A stretch of DNA of 64,000 nucleotides from Dendrolimus kikuchii (taxonomy: Eukaryota; Arthropoda; Insecta; Lepidoptera; Lasiocampidae): contig CM034406.1 of assembly GCA_019925095.2 (NCBI GenBank), positions 12,372,388 through 12,436,387 on the forward strand. The letters run 5' to 3'. Under the pieces are notes generated by a model, which had not been told where the DNA came from, made no database searches, and saw only the letters and a list, made by a program, of their open reading frames with translations. The position numbers and the translations under genes are program-made. Position 1 is the stretch's first letter; every line of letters begins with the position of its first letter. This document shows positions 30,473 to 40,830 of this stretch, piece after piece.

Positions 30473-31099
30473 AGTAATACGGGTGAGATTGTTGATTCGA
30501 ATACAATTCTTGCATTAGTACAATCGATATCCTACAACCATTTCAGAATTAACATGTTATGAAAATAAAATTGCATAAGAAAACATCTGTTTTCAAGTTC
30601 CTGCCAGAATTCTGTAATGACATTATAATACCTATATACTAATTTCTATACGCGGCTTTGTATCATTAAACTTCTCTGCGGTATTCCTATAGTTTTTGAA
30701 ATCAGTTCATATCAAAGTAATTTTCCTTAATTGATTTTTCATTCTTCTTATATTAAATATATTTCAGTATATAAAATGCAGACAATATTTAAACGAACAA
30801 ATTGTTATGGAGATGTCTAACTTTGTAATTTAACTATTATATTGGTTGTTTATTTTCGTTTTTATTCAAGGCTGATTATCTTTTTTAAAATACGGACTAG
30901 AACCTACGTTATTTTGCAAATCCACATCTAGCTAGCATCTACATATCTATTCCAAGGCATAAAAACCCATCCTAACACTTCAGGTCGCCATTTGAAACAA
31001 CATTCAGCGTACTGTTTTCTTAAGGGTCATAGCGGTAGGGTTGGCATTAAGATTCTAGGATAGAAAACATGGATTTTTACGTATAGTCCTATTTTTTTT
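30473..31099. other. Unassigned AT-rich DNA
   Basis: No gene or repeat recognised. Confidence 0.4.
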
Positions 31100-31280
31100 T
31101 TTCGAGAGAGATAACACTTTATTGCACATCAAAATATATACAATTACAAAAACACACCAAATTTACAATATTTTTTTACAATTAATATTTAGTCTTTTCG
31201 CTCAAAGCGATCTCTTCCAGGCAACCTAAATAAAAGAAAGTTGAATTAGGCGATGTAGGTGGTGCAGGAAAAAGATACAT
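31100..31280 (-). mobile_element. CR1-like LINE (family C) 3' end
   Basis: Antisense: GGTTGCCTGGAAGAGATCGC, loop, GCGAAAAGAC, then AATAAAGTGTTATCTCTCTC and a short pyrimidine tail (TCGAGAGAGAT on the plus strand). UTR motif CACCACCTACATCGCC at 31256-31271. Confidence 0.7.
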
Positions 31281-31320
31281 AAATACTCAAATTAATTTAA
31301 GAATTAAATATACTTGTAGA

Positions 31321-31321
31321 T

Positions 31322-31367
<46 letters not shown>
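31321..31367. repeat. (CA)n(TA)n microsatellite
   Basis: ACACACACA followed by about 19 TA units. A simple repeat beside the family C LINE end. Confidence 0.9.
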
Positions 31368-31370
<3 letters not shown>

Positions 31371-31651
31371 GAAGATTACCGTAAAATCCTGAGACAGGTC
31401 ATGTTACTAAAGGCATAGATACATATCTTAATCTAGTAATCTATTATTATTATTATTATTAAATTCCCGGGGAATATAAAAAAGTCTCGGATTATATTGT
31501 TTTAGTATCAATCGATTCCGAATCAGCTGATTTATAAGCACAATACCCACTATAAACACTCCCGGAAAAATTCCCATAGGATTCTTGGAATGCAAAGTAT
31601 CGTATCACATGTTATCCAATAACAGTGAAACTTATAAAAAAAAAATATATT

Positions 31652-31770
31652 TTCTATTATTGCATGAGTTCAGCAGACAGGCAGACGGCCCACTCGATGA
31701 AAAGCGGTTACCATCGCCTATGGACATTTGCAACACCAAAGGTGCTACAAATGCGCTACTGCTCTCTTAA
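31652..31770 (-). mobile_element. Family S retroposon, 5'-truncated
   Basis: About 120 bp of the 3' half (ATTGCATGAGTTCAGCAGAC to CTACTGCTCTCTTAAG), where family sequence ends abruptly. Confidence 0.7.
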
Positions 31771-32449
31771 GTGAATCTTGAAGCTGTACTGAATCCAACG
31801 CAAAAGGAATGATTAAAATCGGCTCAGAAACAAAAATATTATGACTGAACATTTAATACATTTAAAAAAATGTATTTACAGACTTGAAATTCTCCTCCTT
31901 TTTTGATGTAGGTTATAAATAGGATAACACTTTAGTTGCAACCCTGGAGTCTAGCCAACCGCGTTTATCGTAGTATCTACGATCCACAAATTGCGACGCT
32001 ATAGTGACGGCTCGGTCGATATAAATCTCCTATTGAAAGAGCCTGCGTCCCCAGCCATTCACGAGGTTCCTTTCAACGCCAGGACAAACAGTCAGACGCG
32101 GCACACTGCAAACACTCCTCGGGAGAAAGATCAAAGTGCGATACGATACATGCGGGGTTTAATTTGGCGCCAACTCTGAATGCAACGCAAGATTTCCATA
32201 TATTCCGGGGTTTTCCATGTTTTCGCCTCTGCTTTTCTTGTATGTTTCATAGGAGAAAAATTGTAGAAGCTCCTTAACTTTTTTGAAAATGGAAGTATAC
32301 AGTACTTGGCACTCAAGTGCGGAGTACTCTAGGCCATTTCGGTCATTTCAGTCATTGCGGTAATTTCAGTAATTTTGATAATTTTTGTCATTTATGTAGA
32401 TTTCTAGATATATAAATAAAACTAAATAGGGACTATTATAAAACTACTA
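31771..32449. other. Unassigned, with a GC-richer patch
   Basis: 31990-32180 is richer in GC (GACGGCTCGGTCGATATAAATC, GGACAAACAGTCAGACGCGG). The GATATAAAT could be a TATA box with an initiator-like CAGTCAG about 80 bp on, which is too far for a normal core promoter. No exon recognised. Confidence 0.3.
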
Positions 32450-32790
32450 CTATAAAACTAGGATAGATAAATAAAACTAGAATGGGTTGAAATAGAGGAT
32501 GAAAGCTGAAAGGTGAAACCAAGCATTTTTCAAGTTTATAGATAACAAAATTCATCATCTATAAAAAAATACTGTAGTAACTCGATTTGTCTATCTGTTA
32601 AGCTTTCACGGAAAAACTACTGGATCGGGTTTGCTGTATATTAGTTTAAATATAGTCATAATACCGAAAATGGACCTAAATACTTCTCATGCCGGGAGAT
32701 GGGATAGTTTGCGATATAAAATTAAGTGAATCTTTCGGGGGCAAATAGCACTATCATAAAAATGTAGTACAATAAAACCTGTATTAAGGC
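32450..32790 (+). mobile_element. Helitron-like repeat
   Basis: TCTATCTGTTAAGCTTTCAC, GGAAAAACTACTGGATCGGG and GAATCTTTCGGGGGCAAATA are phrases common to lepidopteran Helitron-like repeats. Ends not determined. Confidence 0.4.
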
Positions 32791-33297
32791 CTGCTTTTTA
32801 AACAAGAGGAACGCACCAGAGGTTGACTTAAACGTAAACTTTATTATACATATAATACTGGTCAAAAAAGAACAACAGTTGTGTATTGATCGTTTTTAAG
32901 CAAGAATTCTGTATTTGTGTTGCAAATGGCAACTGTCTAGTAAAACGCCCTTTTTTGAGCTGCCACAAAAACTCATTCGTTTAGCATTGGGCATCTATTG
33001 TCTATATCATTCGGCTACTGCCTTGTGTCTACTTGGTTTAAAATTATACTAAAACTTAAATATTTATGAATTTAGGAGACCAGTTTGACACAGCCATCGT
33101 GAATAGCTAGAAAAAGAAAAAAAGGTTTTACAAAACAAACAAGAATTAGCTATACATTTAATTCTATACCGACGTGCCATATCAAGTGCCAAGTACTGTA
33201 CATAACATCTAGTGTGACTAACAAAACAGTAAACAACTTTACCTCGAACATTACACAAAAACCTCGTGAATACAGACAGCGATACATGCTATGCAAA
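32791..33297. other. Unassigned
   Basis: No repeat or gene recognised. Short antisense frames only. Confidence 0.35.
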
Positions 33298-34140
33298 TTA
33301 GAAACTGAATACATTAATATACAATAGTTTCACCATGTTTGAAGCAAAAAGTGCTATCTGCCGTATACTGTTGTGTACGCAAGTGACGAAGCGTGTGCTA
33401 ACGATGCTATACAAATATGATGTTACCATGAATTGATGGAAGTATAATGTTGAGGTGCTGTGTGAACAATGTATTGACTTACGACGAACGTTTGTTTTAA
33501 AGTTTTTTACATATTTATATTGCGTAGCTGGCAAAAAGGTAGGTGCACGTACTGGGCCCCATTCTGCTATTACTATCTCGTTAAACTCGCCGGACACTAT
33601 CGTCTCAATCGTAGGTTTGCCTGTTTTAGTTAATTCTGTTAATTCCAATGGCGTACCCATACTGTATTTTTATACATACATACATAACTTCACGCCAGTT
33701 CCCTTGCGGGGTAGGCACGAACAACAGAGCGCCATTTAGGCTTATTCTTACACACCTCACTTGCTTCCCTGACATTCATAACTCTTGTCATGCACGCTCG
33801 TCTGTTCTTAAGGCTCCTGACATCACCTTCTGCTAGTACACGATCAATTTGATCATGGAAGGTGTGTCGTGGCCTTCGACGACTTCTGTATTTTTATAAA
33901 TATGTATATATGCAAAATGTTGTAAATTTTGGTAGCTTTTTAATATTTGTTTCGGCTATCGCCATTTCTGATAGTGCTAATATCAATTTTTGTCTAATAT
34001 TATATCACCGGGACGGTATTGAGAAGATATTGTAGATTTAGTAAACTACGAATTTTTGACAATATCGCAATGGAATCATACTTTGAATATCTTCACTACC
34101 TACGCTAAAATATTTAAATAGCAGAATTGGGCCTTTGGAA
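33298..34140 (-). pseudogene. Unclassified two-copy repeat with coding-like sequence, copy 1
   Basis: Minus strand: a leader region (34140 to ~33900), then an ATG at 33660 opening 120 codons that include KTGKPTIETIVSGEFNEIVI. The copy at 37735-38330 has PKSAKPTIEMIVSGDCDEIV in one frame, and most DNA differences are silent or transitions. The family is unknown to me. It could be a decayed DNA transposon, a larger mobile element or a duplicated gene. A family R LINE (33675-33885) splits it. Confidence 0.5.
33675..33885 (-). mobile_element. Family R LINE 3' fragment with target duplication
   Basis: 211 bp: ACATACATACATAACTTCAC at the tail side to TTCGACGACTT at the 5' side. CTGTATTTTTATA occurs at both junctions (33662-33674 and 33886-33898), a 13-bp target duplication whose last bases overlap the tail. 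Encodes the end of reverse transcriptase antisense to the numbering. Confidence 0.85.
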
Positions 34141-34520
34141 AGTGGTTGCCAAAGTGGCGGTGGCCAAAGTGTTGCCAGTCTTAGGTATGGGAGGATCAGA
34201 TAGGATGGATGGGATATGAAATAGACAGGCAAGGGTTAGAGGGAAGGAGAAGTGGGCCATCGGAACTCGGGCGCAGGTTAGGTTTAGTAGATAGACCATC
34301 CCCCCGTCCTCCACTCGAAGGCCATGGGGGCGAGTATACGGCCGATTAAGAATCCCACACATCCCTCGGCGAGCCTTTCCCCCAGGCCCGAGGACGATGT
34401 CCCAAGAAAAGACATTCCCTCTGCATCATCTAAAAAAATGGGGGAAGGAGAAGTGGACCACGTGAACTCTTACTCATCGCAAGTTTCACGCCGATCCTAG
34501 AAGCCAGTCTTAGGTTGAAA
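34141..34520. repeat. GC-richer unclassified block with an internal direct repeat
   Basis: GGAAGGAGAAGTGGGCCATC (34240) and GGAAGGAGAAGTGGACCACG (34443) start similar ~27-bp units about 200 bp apart. Between them are CCATCCCCCCGTCCTCCACT and CCCTCGGCGAGCCTTTCCCC. By composition it looks like a LINE UTR or other repeat. No protein domain. Confidence 0.4.
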
Positions 34521-35203
34521 TTATGATAATGATTCTATCATCGCTGTACCACGTCCGTTGTTATTGATTTTCTGGTACTCCTCTTTTGAATAAAAAAAAC
34601 ATACGTATTTTCGTATCTAGTTTCGAGTTAAGTACTAGTTCAATGAGATAAATACTAGTTCTTAGTAATATAATCTAAGTGATACAATGCTACCCTAAAA
34701 ATAAATGGGTATAGGATAAATTCACCTGTGGTTACGCGTTTTATCAGCACGCATGTTGAGAGGTGAGAGAGGTGCAAGTTGTTGGAACTTTCAGTGCGCA
34801 TTGGCTTCACTATTATCAACTCAAATGTCTAAAGACGAGCGTTCATCGTGTAAATCGTTACAAACATATATTTCTTGACAATTTATTATGTATATTAAAA
34901 TATGTTATACTCAGTCAATCAACCTAACACAAAAAGAAACAATAACTCGGGCTGTACTTGGGTATCATCACTTACATACAAAGCAAGTAATATAAATTAG
35001 TTCCAAGCGACAGCACATAGCCAAGAAGGCGAGTAATTCAGCGTTACTCGTGGTGTTGTTAGGTATGATGATCTCTCGAAAACATCAGAATTTCTTAACC
35101 TCTACGAATTAATAACCAAATTTGATATTTTCGTTCAGTATTTTTGGCATCTAGAATATGCTTTCCTACCAAATTTCGTACATGTCTATAGACTCAGTAG
35201 TCT
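34521..35203. other. Unassigned
   Basis: No feature recognised. Confidence 0.4.
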
Positions 35204-35527
35204 TTGAAATATAAAATACTAAGATACATAGACACACGGACACGGCAATTTGAAAACGGTTCCGTTTTTGCCGAAATGATTAGGAACCACAAACAGCAGA
35301 TAAATGCTGCGTCATACTGTAATTGGTTCTTCGTTGCTGAAAAATGTGACTTTACCAAATTTCATTCTACTTACTCACCTCGGGACTGTTTATTCGCGGA
35401 ATATATTAGAATAGCTTTCTACAAATTTAACGAGTACAATAGTACAAAACTGCTGCAATTTTTGAGGTATCGACGCTTGCACAAACTTCGGTCTCATGAC
35501 CCGCAGTTTCTATTACTTAGAATATAA
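35204..35527 (+). CDS. Unrecognised open frame, 107 codons
   Basis: Opens at TTG directly after a stop, so any real start or splice acceptor is unclear. The internal sequence FENGSVFAEMIRNHKQQINA and FTKFHSTYSPRDCLFAEYIR has a protein-like composition with six-plus aromatic positions and balanced charges. No family recognised. It could be an internal exon or part of an old element. Confidence 0.2.
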   Translation: MKYKILRYIDTRTRQFENGSVFAEMIRNHKQQINAASYCNWFFVAEKCDFTKFHSTYSPRDCLFAEYIRIAFYKFNEYNSTKLLQFLRYRRLHKLRSHDPQFLLLRI

Positions 35528-35743
35528 TGGCTCAGCAATTCAATTAAGCCTTCTTCTGGGTACGATTCCTTTTTGTAATGATTTGTTATTTAAAATTATA
35601 AAGTGGTTTAAAAAGCTTGTATGACCAAAATTGTAAACTTTAATCAATCAAAACTTCAACTAACTAACAAAATTATTATAATAAACTAACGAAGTATCTG
35701 TATAACACAGCAGTGTAACAGTGAAATTATTCTGTAATAATAC

Positions 35744-36030
35744 TAGCAAGGGACTACGTTGTCCTGCCCGAACAAAATAGCAACCGTTTGTAATCAGGTC
35801 AAGTGAGGTGTGTAAGAATGGGCCTAAATGGCGCTCTGTTGTTCGTGCCTACCCCGCAAGGGAGCTGGCGTGAAGTTATGTATGTATGTATGTATGTATG
35901 TAATCAGGTCCAATTATAAATCTAAACTATCCCGGGACCCTCTTGAATATACACAAAATGATCATCAAAATCGGTCTAACCCTCTAGGAGTTCAATGGCA
36001 TACACAGAAGAATTTTATATGAGATTTTTG
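35744..36030 (-). mobile_element. Helitron-like Hel-2 relative, interrupted
   Basis: Antisense of the Hel-2 body: GGGACTACGTTGTCCTGCCC, ATCTAAACTATCCCGGGACC and CATCAAAATCGGTCTAACCC. Split by the family R LINE at 35801-35898. Confidence 0.65.
35801..35898 (+). mobile_element. Family R LINE 3' fragment with 12-bp target duplication
   Basis: 98 bp: AAGTGAGGTGTGTAAGAATG to GGGAGCTGGCGTGAAGTT and ATGT repeats. TGTAATCAGGTC is duplicated (35789-35800 and 35899-35910). This is the shortest copy, yet it starts just upstream of codons for the last ~25 residues. Confidence 0.9.
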
Positions 36031-36670
36031 TAATCGGATCCTAAAACCCTTTGTCCCAATATTTAACACAACAAACCTGGCAACACAAGTAAGAAGGGAA
36101 AAAACAACTGAATTATAAGTAATTGCGTTATAATAGCACTTCTAATAGATTATGTTAGCACAAATTCATTGTTAATTATACGTTCCCATCAAATTGTATT
36201 GACTTTAATAGGATGAGTAATTAGTTACTGTTAAATGATTACAATAACTTTGCATGTTTGTAATGTAGTGAAACGAGCGACTATATTATTGTAAAATATG
36301 TTAGAAAGTTATTTACACAACTAATATTTTGAATTATATGGGGGTTGATTTTATATTATGTTGAGTGGTGTGTTTATGTTTACAACACCGCAATGTGGGG
36401 TTGACGCACCACTGGCGAGTGCTCATGGCTCTATCGCCGCGAGCAGAGTGTAAAATTGGTATACCTACCTTGTTTTTCTTACAAGGTACATTTTTGGATA
36501 AAGTTTTGGTTACATTGTGTATTTAGGTGATTAATATAAAACATTTTCTACTATAATATCTAACTTTAGATGGGGCTAAGACTTTAAGATATTGTTAGGA
36601 AGGCAACATAGCATATAATACTTAAGCATGTTTAAATTAAGTAATTTAGTCTTAATAAAAAAAATACAAA
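36031..36670. other. Unassigned
   Basis: AT-rich. 36395-36450 is a short CpG-containing patch (GGTTGACGCACCACTGGCGA) with no further signal. Confidence 0.35.
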
Positions 36671-36915
36671 TCTTATACTAATATATAAAGCTGAAGAATT
36701 TGTATGTTTGTTTACTTGAACGCGCTAATCTCAGGAAGTACTTGGTCTGATTTGAAAAATTCTTATAGTATTAGACAGCCCATTTATCAAGGAAGGCTGT
36801 AGGCTATATATCATCACGCTAAGACTAATAGGAGCGGAGCACCAATGAAGAATGTTTCGAAATCGAGGGGTTTTGAAAACAAATTCCAAGCGGACGACGT
36901 CGCGGGCACAGCTAG
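36671..36915 (+). mobile_element. Helitron-like element Hel-1, complete
   Basis: 245 bp from TCTTATACTAATATATAAAG (after A) to GTCGCGGGCACAGCTAG (before T). The best-preserved single copy in the window and the reference for the palindrome at 1712-2226. Confidence 0.85.
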
Positions 36916-36924
36916 TAATATATA

Positions 36925-37156
36925 AGTCCCAAATCGCTGTCGGTTGGGAACGTGCTCAAATCGCTGGCCGCATTTCCGCGCTGGATGGCCACGCTGATGC
37001 GTTACCCCAAGTACCTACAGGCCAGCCTTTTGGTCACGTGAGACTTCTATCAAACACGATGATAGATTTTGATAGGACCCATAGGCTTCGGGACCCCATG
37101 GCCCTAGGGTTTCGAACGGGGATGGGGCTAAATTTGTCTAAGACATTTCAACATTA
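36925..37156 (-). pseudogene. LINE family E, C-terminal remnant
   Basis: Minus strand reads, with a shift, AQRISVAIQRGNAASDLSTF after DNA matching 27906 onward (TCACGTGACCAAAAGGCTGG). It begins 10 bp after the Hel-1 end. The plus-strand open frame 36852-37157 is the shadow of this. Confidence 0.7.
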
Positions 37157-37734
37157 ATTTGTATTTTACAAAAAATTTCTATGTAAAACAATGTATATTG
37201 ACTGACGCCAAACTAGGAGGTTTTTATGACAGCTCGAAAAAGTACTTTTAACTAAACGGTTCAGATTTGTAACATAAACATAATTCTTCACTAAAACCAA
37301 TCAATATTCTACAACAATAGTTCACTCTTAACCAAGTATTTTACAGTTTTTGAAAATAAAATTACGCAGTAAAAATCACTCTTTAAGATCCAGAGTTGTT
37401 GCAAGAAATACTATAGTAAAAATAAAAATATTATTCTTGTATTTCTTTCTCTTCTTTTACCGCATGCTGTAATAAGGCGGTCCATATATTTCAATAACTT
37501 TATGGAGTGTGTCGGTGGTGTAAAATTATCCGTTACTAGTGTGAATGTGGAATTTTTTTAATTCGATCAAAATTTCACTTTTGTATCATGAGGTCATTCA
37601 GTAATTAACGCTGGATGCAGCACCCCGGAGAGGTAAAATTCATTTTCTTGTATGTTCGTAGAAGTTCGCGTTTGACCACTGTCTGATCTGACGTTGAGTG
37701 GTGACGCAGTCTAGGATGTATCTAGCACGCTTAC
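37157..37734. other. Unassigned AT-rich DNA
   Basis: No feature recognised. Confidence 0.4.
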
Positions 37735-38330
37735 CTAGAATATACCTATTAAACCATGACTTTTGAAGACTCCCACATTGTATTTATCTGAAAAACAGAC
37801 TCTATTAAATAATTCCATTCTGCGGCAGTGGGTACCAGAAAATATGAAATGAAACGCTTCGTCTGAAATGCTGGCGTTTCCAAATGTAATGGTGGCGCAA
37901 ACCGGTGCGTCTTTGCTGGGACAACAAAAGTTTTTCTGAATCAAATCCTTCGTAGTCCAGTACACCGTTCAGGGACCCACATAATACTGATAATACTATC
38001 TCATCACAATCACCAGACACTATCATCTCAATCGTAGGTTTAGCGGATTTAGGTATTCTGTTAATTTCAATAACATGCCCGTGGCACGCCAGTCCAATCT
38101 TAATAAATATGCATTTACAAGCGAAAACTTCCGAAATACATATTTAAAATTTTGATAGCATTTAAATATTAATTTCGGCTAAAGCCATATTTTCTGCTAA
38201 TGATAATTAATTACCAATTTTTTTCTACTATTATTTCGTCTCGACAATATCGAGAAGATATTGTGGATTAAGTAGAATACGAATTTTCGACACTACCAAG
38301 ATTTTGAAATAGCATAATTGCGCCCACTAG
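37735..38330 (-). pseudogene. Unclassified two-copy repeat with coding-like sequence, copy 2
   Basis: Minus strand shares with copy 1 the leader (GAGAAGATATTGTGGATTAA and GGCTAAAGCCAT on the plus strand) and the KPTIEMIVSGDCDEIVL segment. Downstream, another frame gives TITFGNASISDEAFHFIFSG, which also looks protein-like and is not present in copy 1. Frameshifts separate the blocks. Confidence 0.5.
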
Positions 38331-38945
38331 ATTATATGTTGAGTAATAAAACATCAGAATTAGACAAATGAAATAAAACAACAATTAACAATAACAAAAC
38401 AATTACACCAATTATCTCACGATAAAAAACACAAAGCAGAATGAAAAACGTAAAAAAGGACATCCTGATTAACATAATTAAAATCCTCTAAACTGATTTA
38501 TGTCCACTCGAGACCCCCATCACTTGAGCCTTTCTCATATATTTAATTGGGAAGATCTTGAATGCTGCCATTTCCCCCCTTTTGTCTTGAACAGGAAATA
38601 CCTCGTACAAAAGCATGTTTTAAGGTTCGCTTGCATGCAAATAAAAGGCCATATGATATGTTTTATTGGTTAAGAAGATGTGTACAGGCAAATTAGGCGG
38701 ATACATCAGTCTCGTTTTTGTCCCGAAACTCTTTTAGACTTCGCCGCATCGATGAATAGTAAATACGAATGTCGGTCTTCATATCGTTTTGTTTTCGGGA
38801 CACTGATTACGGTATCATCGGATGTGTGTGTCAATTTTTTAGTGGTTGTCAAATGAGGCTGGCATTTGCTTGAACCGATAAATTGATGACATTGAAATGG
38901 TAAAAGGATCCATTGGAAACAAGTTGAATTCGAAAGGCTTTCAAT
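38331..38945. other. Unassigned
   Basis: No repeat or exon recognised. The two overlapping antisense frames at 38706-39046 have no family. Confidence 0.35.
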
Positions 38946-38949
38946 CTTG

Positions 38950-39525
38950 TAATGATTAATTTCAACCGCTTCCAAAATGTTTGTATAAGGTTCATATTTG
39001 GGTTACACAAATGTGACCGCGTTTCTGAATTTCGTAAAAAACTCAAGTGGTTGCCAATTCGTTTTCGCCGGAATACTCATATTCTTTCACTCCTTTACAC
39101 TGTGTTGTTTATTCCTACAACCCCGTATTATCTCAAAGAACGCTTTGAATTCATCTCTTCCTCTCACAATTTACGACCTTCTACTAATCTTAGACTTAAT
39201 ACTCCCAAGCATTATTCATCTTTTTTCAATAATTCTTTTACTAATACTATTATATATTACTAATACTTACTATTATATTACTAATACTTACTAATTCTAT
39301 TCCACTCTGGAATGAGCTACCTGTTACTGTTAGACAAGCTAATATATTTATGTATACCACCTTTGAACAATATAATCTGTTTTATTCCTGCCACGGGTTA
39401 TCTGGAAGAGATCGCTTCTTAGCGATAAGACCGCCCATTATGCACATTTAGAATATTTTTAGGCTATAAGTTTTTCTGTGTTTTCTGTAATGGTGTACAA
39501 TAAAGTGTTATCTATCTATCTGATT
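38950..39525 (+). pseudogene. CR1-like LINE (family C): reverse-transcriptase C-terminus plus 3' end
   Basis: Open frame includes NVCIRFIFGLHKCDRVSEFR, KLKWLPIRFRRNTHILSLLY and LKERFEF, the thumb and C-terminal part of a LINE reverse transcriptase. After stops come LWNELPVTVRQAN-like sequence (from 39307), the hairpin GATCGCTTCTTAGCGATAAG and the tail AATAAAGTGTTATCTATCTA. 5'-truncated. This copy links the hairpin and tail to the coding region. Confidence 0.85.
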
Positions 39526-40055
39526 ACGTTGTATGGAAAACTTAAATTTAGACCTAAAAGGCATTTCACTGCAACTCCGAAATGTGCATTTTGCAGGATA
39601 GTCTTTAATAGTAGATAAACATAAGAGGTGAAAGTGACCTATTTAGGCATGAGATGGTTTGAGCTAATAGTTCGAGTGCCTAAATAGGCAATTCGCCCGA
39701 GGTTAACACTGCTTGTCATTTCGAATATAAGGAAAGTAAATTAAAACTGCTTAGTTAAACAAACAACTTCTTCTCTAATAAAATCGGGCGTTAAATCCAT
39801 ATCTAAATCTGAGGAACTCATTTAATACATCGCATATTATTAAGAAATGTCAAGTAAATTTCTTTAACTGTGGCATCGTTTCCCAAGGACGAAAAGTGCT
39901 GTTTTCATCCCTGTAATCAGACAACACCAAGCGTACTTTCAGAATATGACAAATGAAATGGTATTTTATAATAACTTACGGTTTCAAGGAGTTATGAAAA
40001 GAAACTTTGTTGAATTACAGTTTTATATACTTGTACGAACTAGACTTAGACTTTA
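39526..40055. other. Unassigned
   Basis: No feature recognised. Confidence 0.4.
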
Positions 40056-40245
40056 CCTTGCCTTGAAAAAATAAAAGTCTTGAACCCGATTGCAGCGCCA
40101 CCTATCAGGTTCAAACGTATATCTAAACCATCCCCAAATTCACTTGAGTATACATAAAAAAATCAAAATTGGTCCAACCGTTTAGGAGGAATTCAGTGAC
40201 ATACACACGAACAGAAGAATTACATGTATATATAAAAAGTAAGGG
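40056..40245 (-). mobile_element. Helitron-like Hel-2 relative
   Basis: Antisense: ACCTTGCCTTGAAAAAATAA, CCGATTGCAGCGCCACCTAT and AATTGGTCCAACCGTTTAGG, then a TATATAAAAAG end. The 3' CTAG terminus is lost. Confidence 0.6.
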
Positions 40246-40339
40246 GAAGAATCTTACAAAACATTTAATTAGAAAACTCTTATAAACTACGGATCTTGTA
40301 CAAACAGATATATACCATAATTATATTTGTTTATGATAT

Positions 40340-40520
40340 ACCAAATAATCTGCACCACCTACATCGCCAGATTAGATTAAAGTATTCCTAAGTTAGATTG
40401 CCTAGAAGAAATTGCTTTAAGCGATAAGGCCGCCTATTATCTCTACCATGACAATATTGTAATTGTGTGTTTTTGAAATTGTATATTTGGTGAGCAATAA
40501 AGTGTTATCTATCTATTTAT
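40340..40520 (+). mobile_element. CR1-like LINE (family C) 3' end
   Basis: CACCACCTACATCGCCAGAT, GATTGCCTAGAAGAAATTGC, AAGCGATAAGGCCGCC, AATAAAGTGTTATCTATCTA. The hairpin is weakened (ATTGCT against AGCGAT, a G-U-type change). Confidence 0.75.
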
Positions 40521-40650
40521 ATATCTATAACCACCTCAAATTTTCGTAATAACACCTTAACTTTTTTATGAAGTAAATCTTCTTAGTTCAAAAGTTACAG
40601 TGCGCATACAGACATTTTTTACAACTGTAAAGTGAGGGTGTTCACTTTTT

Positions 40651-40830
40651 TAATTGCATGAGTTCAGCAGACAGGCAGACGACCCACTTGATGGAAAGCG
40701 GTTACCATCGACTGTGAACATTTGTAATACCAAAGATGCTACCAATGTGCTGGCTGCTGTCTAAGGGGAGACAGGAAACAATAACAACAAAACAACTCAA
40801 GGTTCTTATTACCGCATACTCTAAAGAAAT
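40651..40830 (-). mobile_element. Family S retroposon, 5'-truncated and diverged
   Basis: ATTGCATGAGTTCAGCAGAC to TTCTTATTACCGCATACTCT, with small internal deletions around 40775-40795. Confidence 0.7.

Noticed and set aside
31321..31367. Long alternating TA/CA run as an origin or regulatory site
   Set aside because: Ordinary dinucleotide microsatellite next to a LINE tail.
31990..32180. TATA-type promoter (GATATAAAT)
   Set aside because: The initiator-like CAGTCAG is ~80 bp away and no other promoter features are present.
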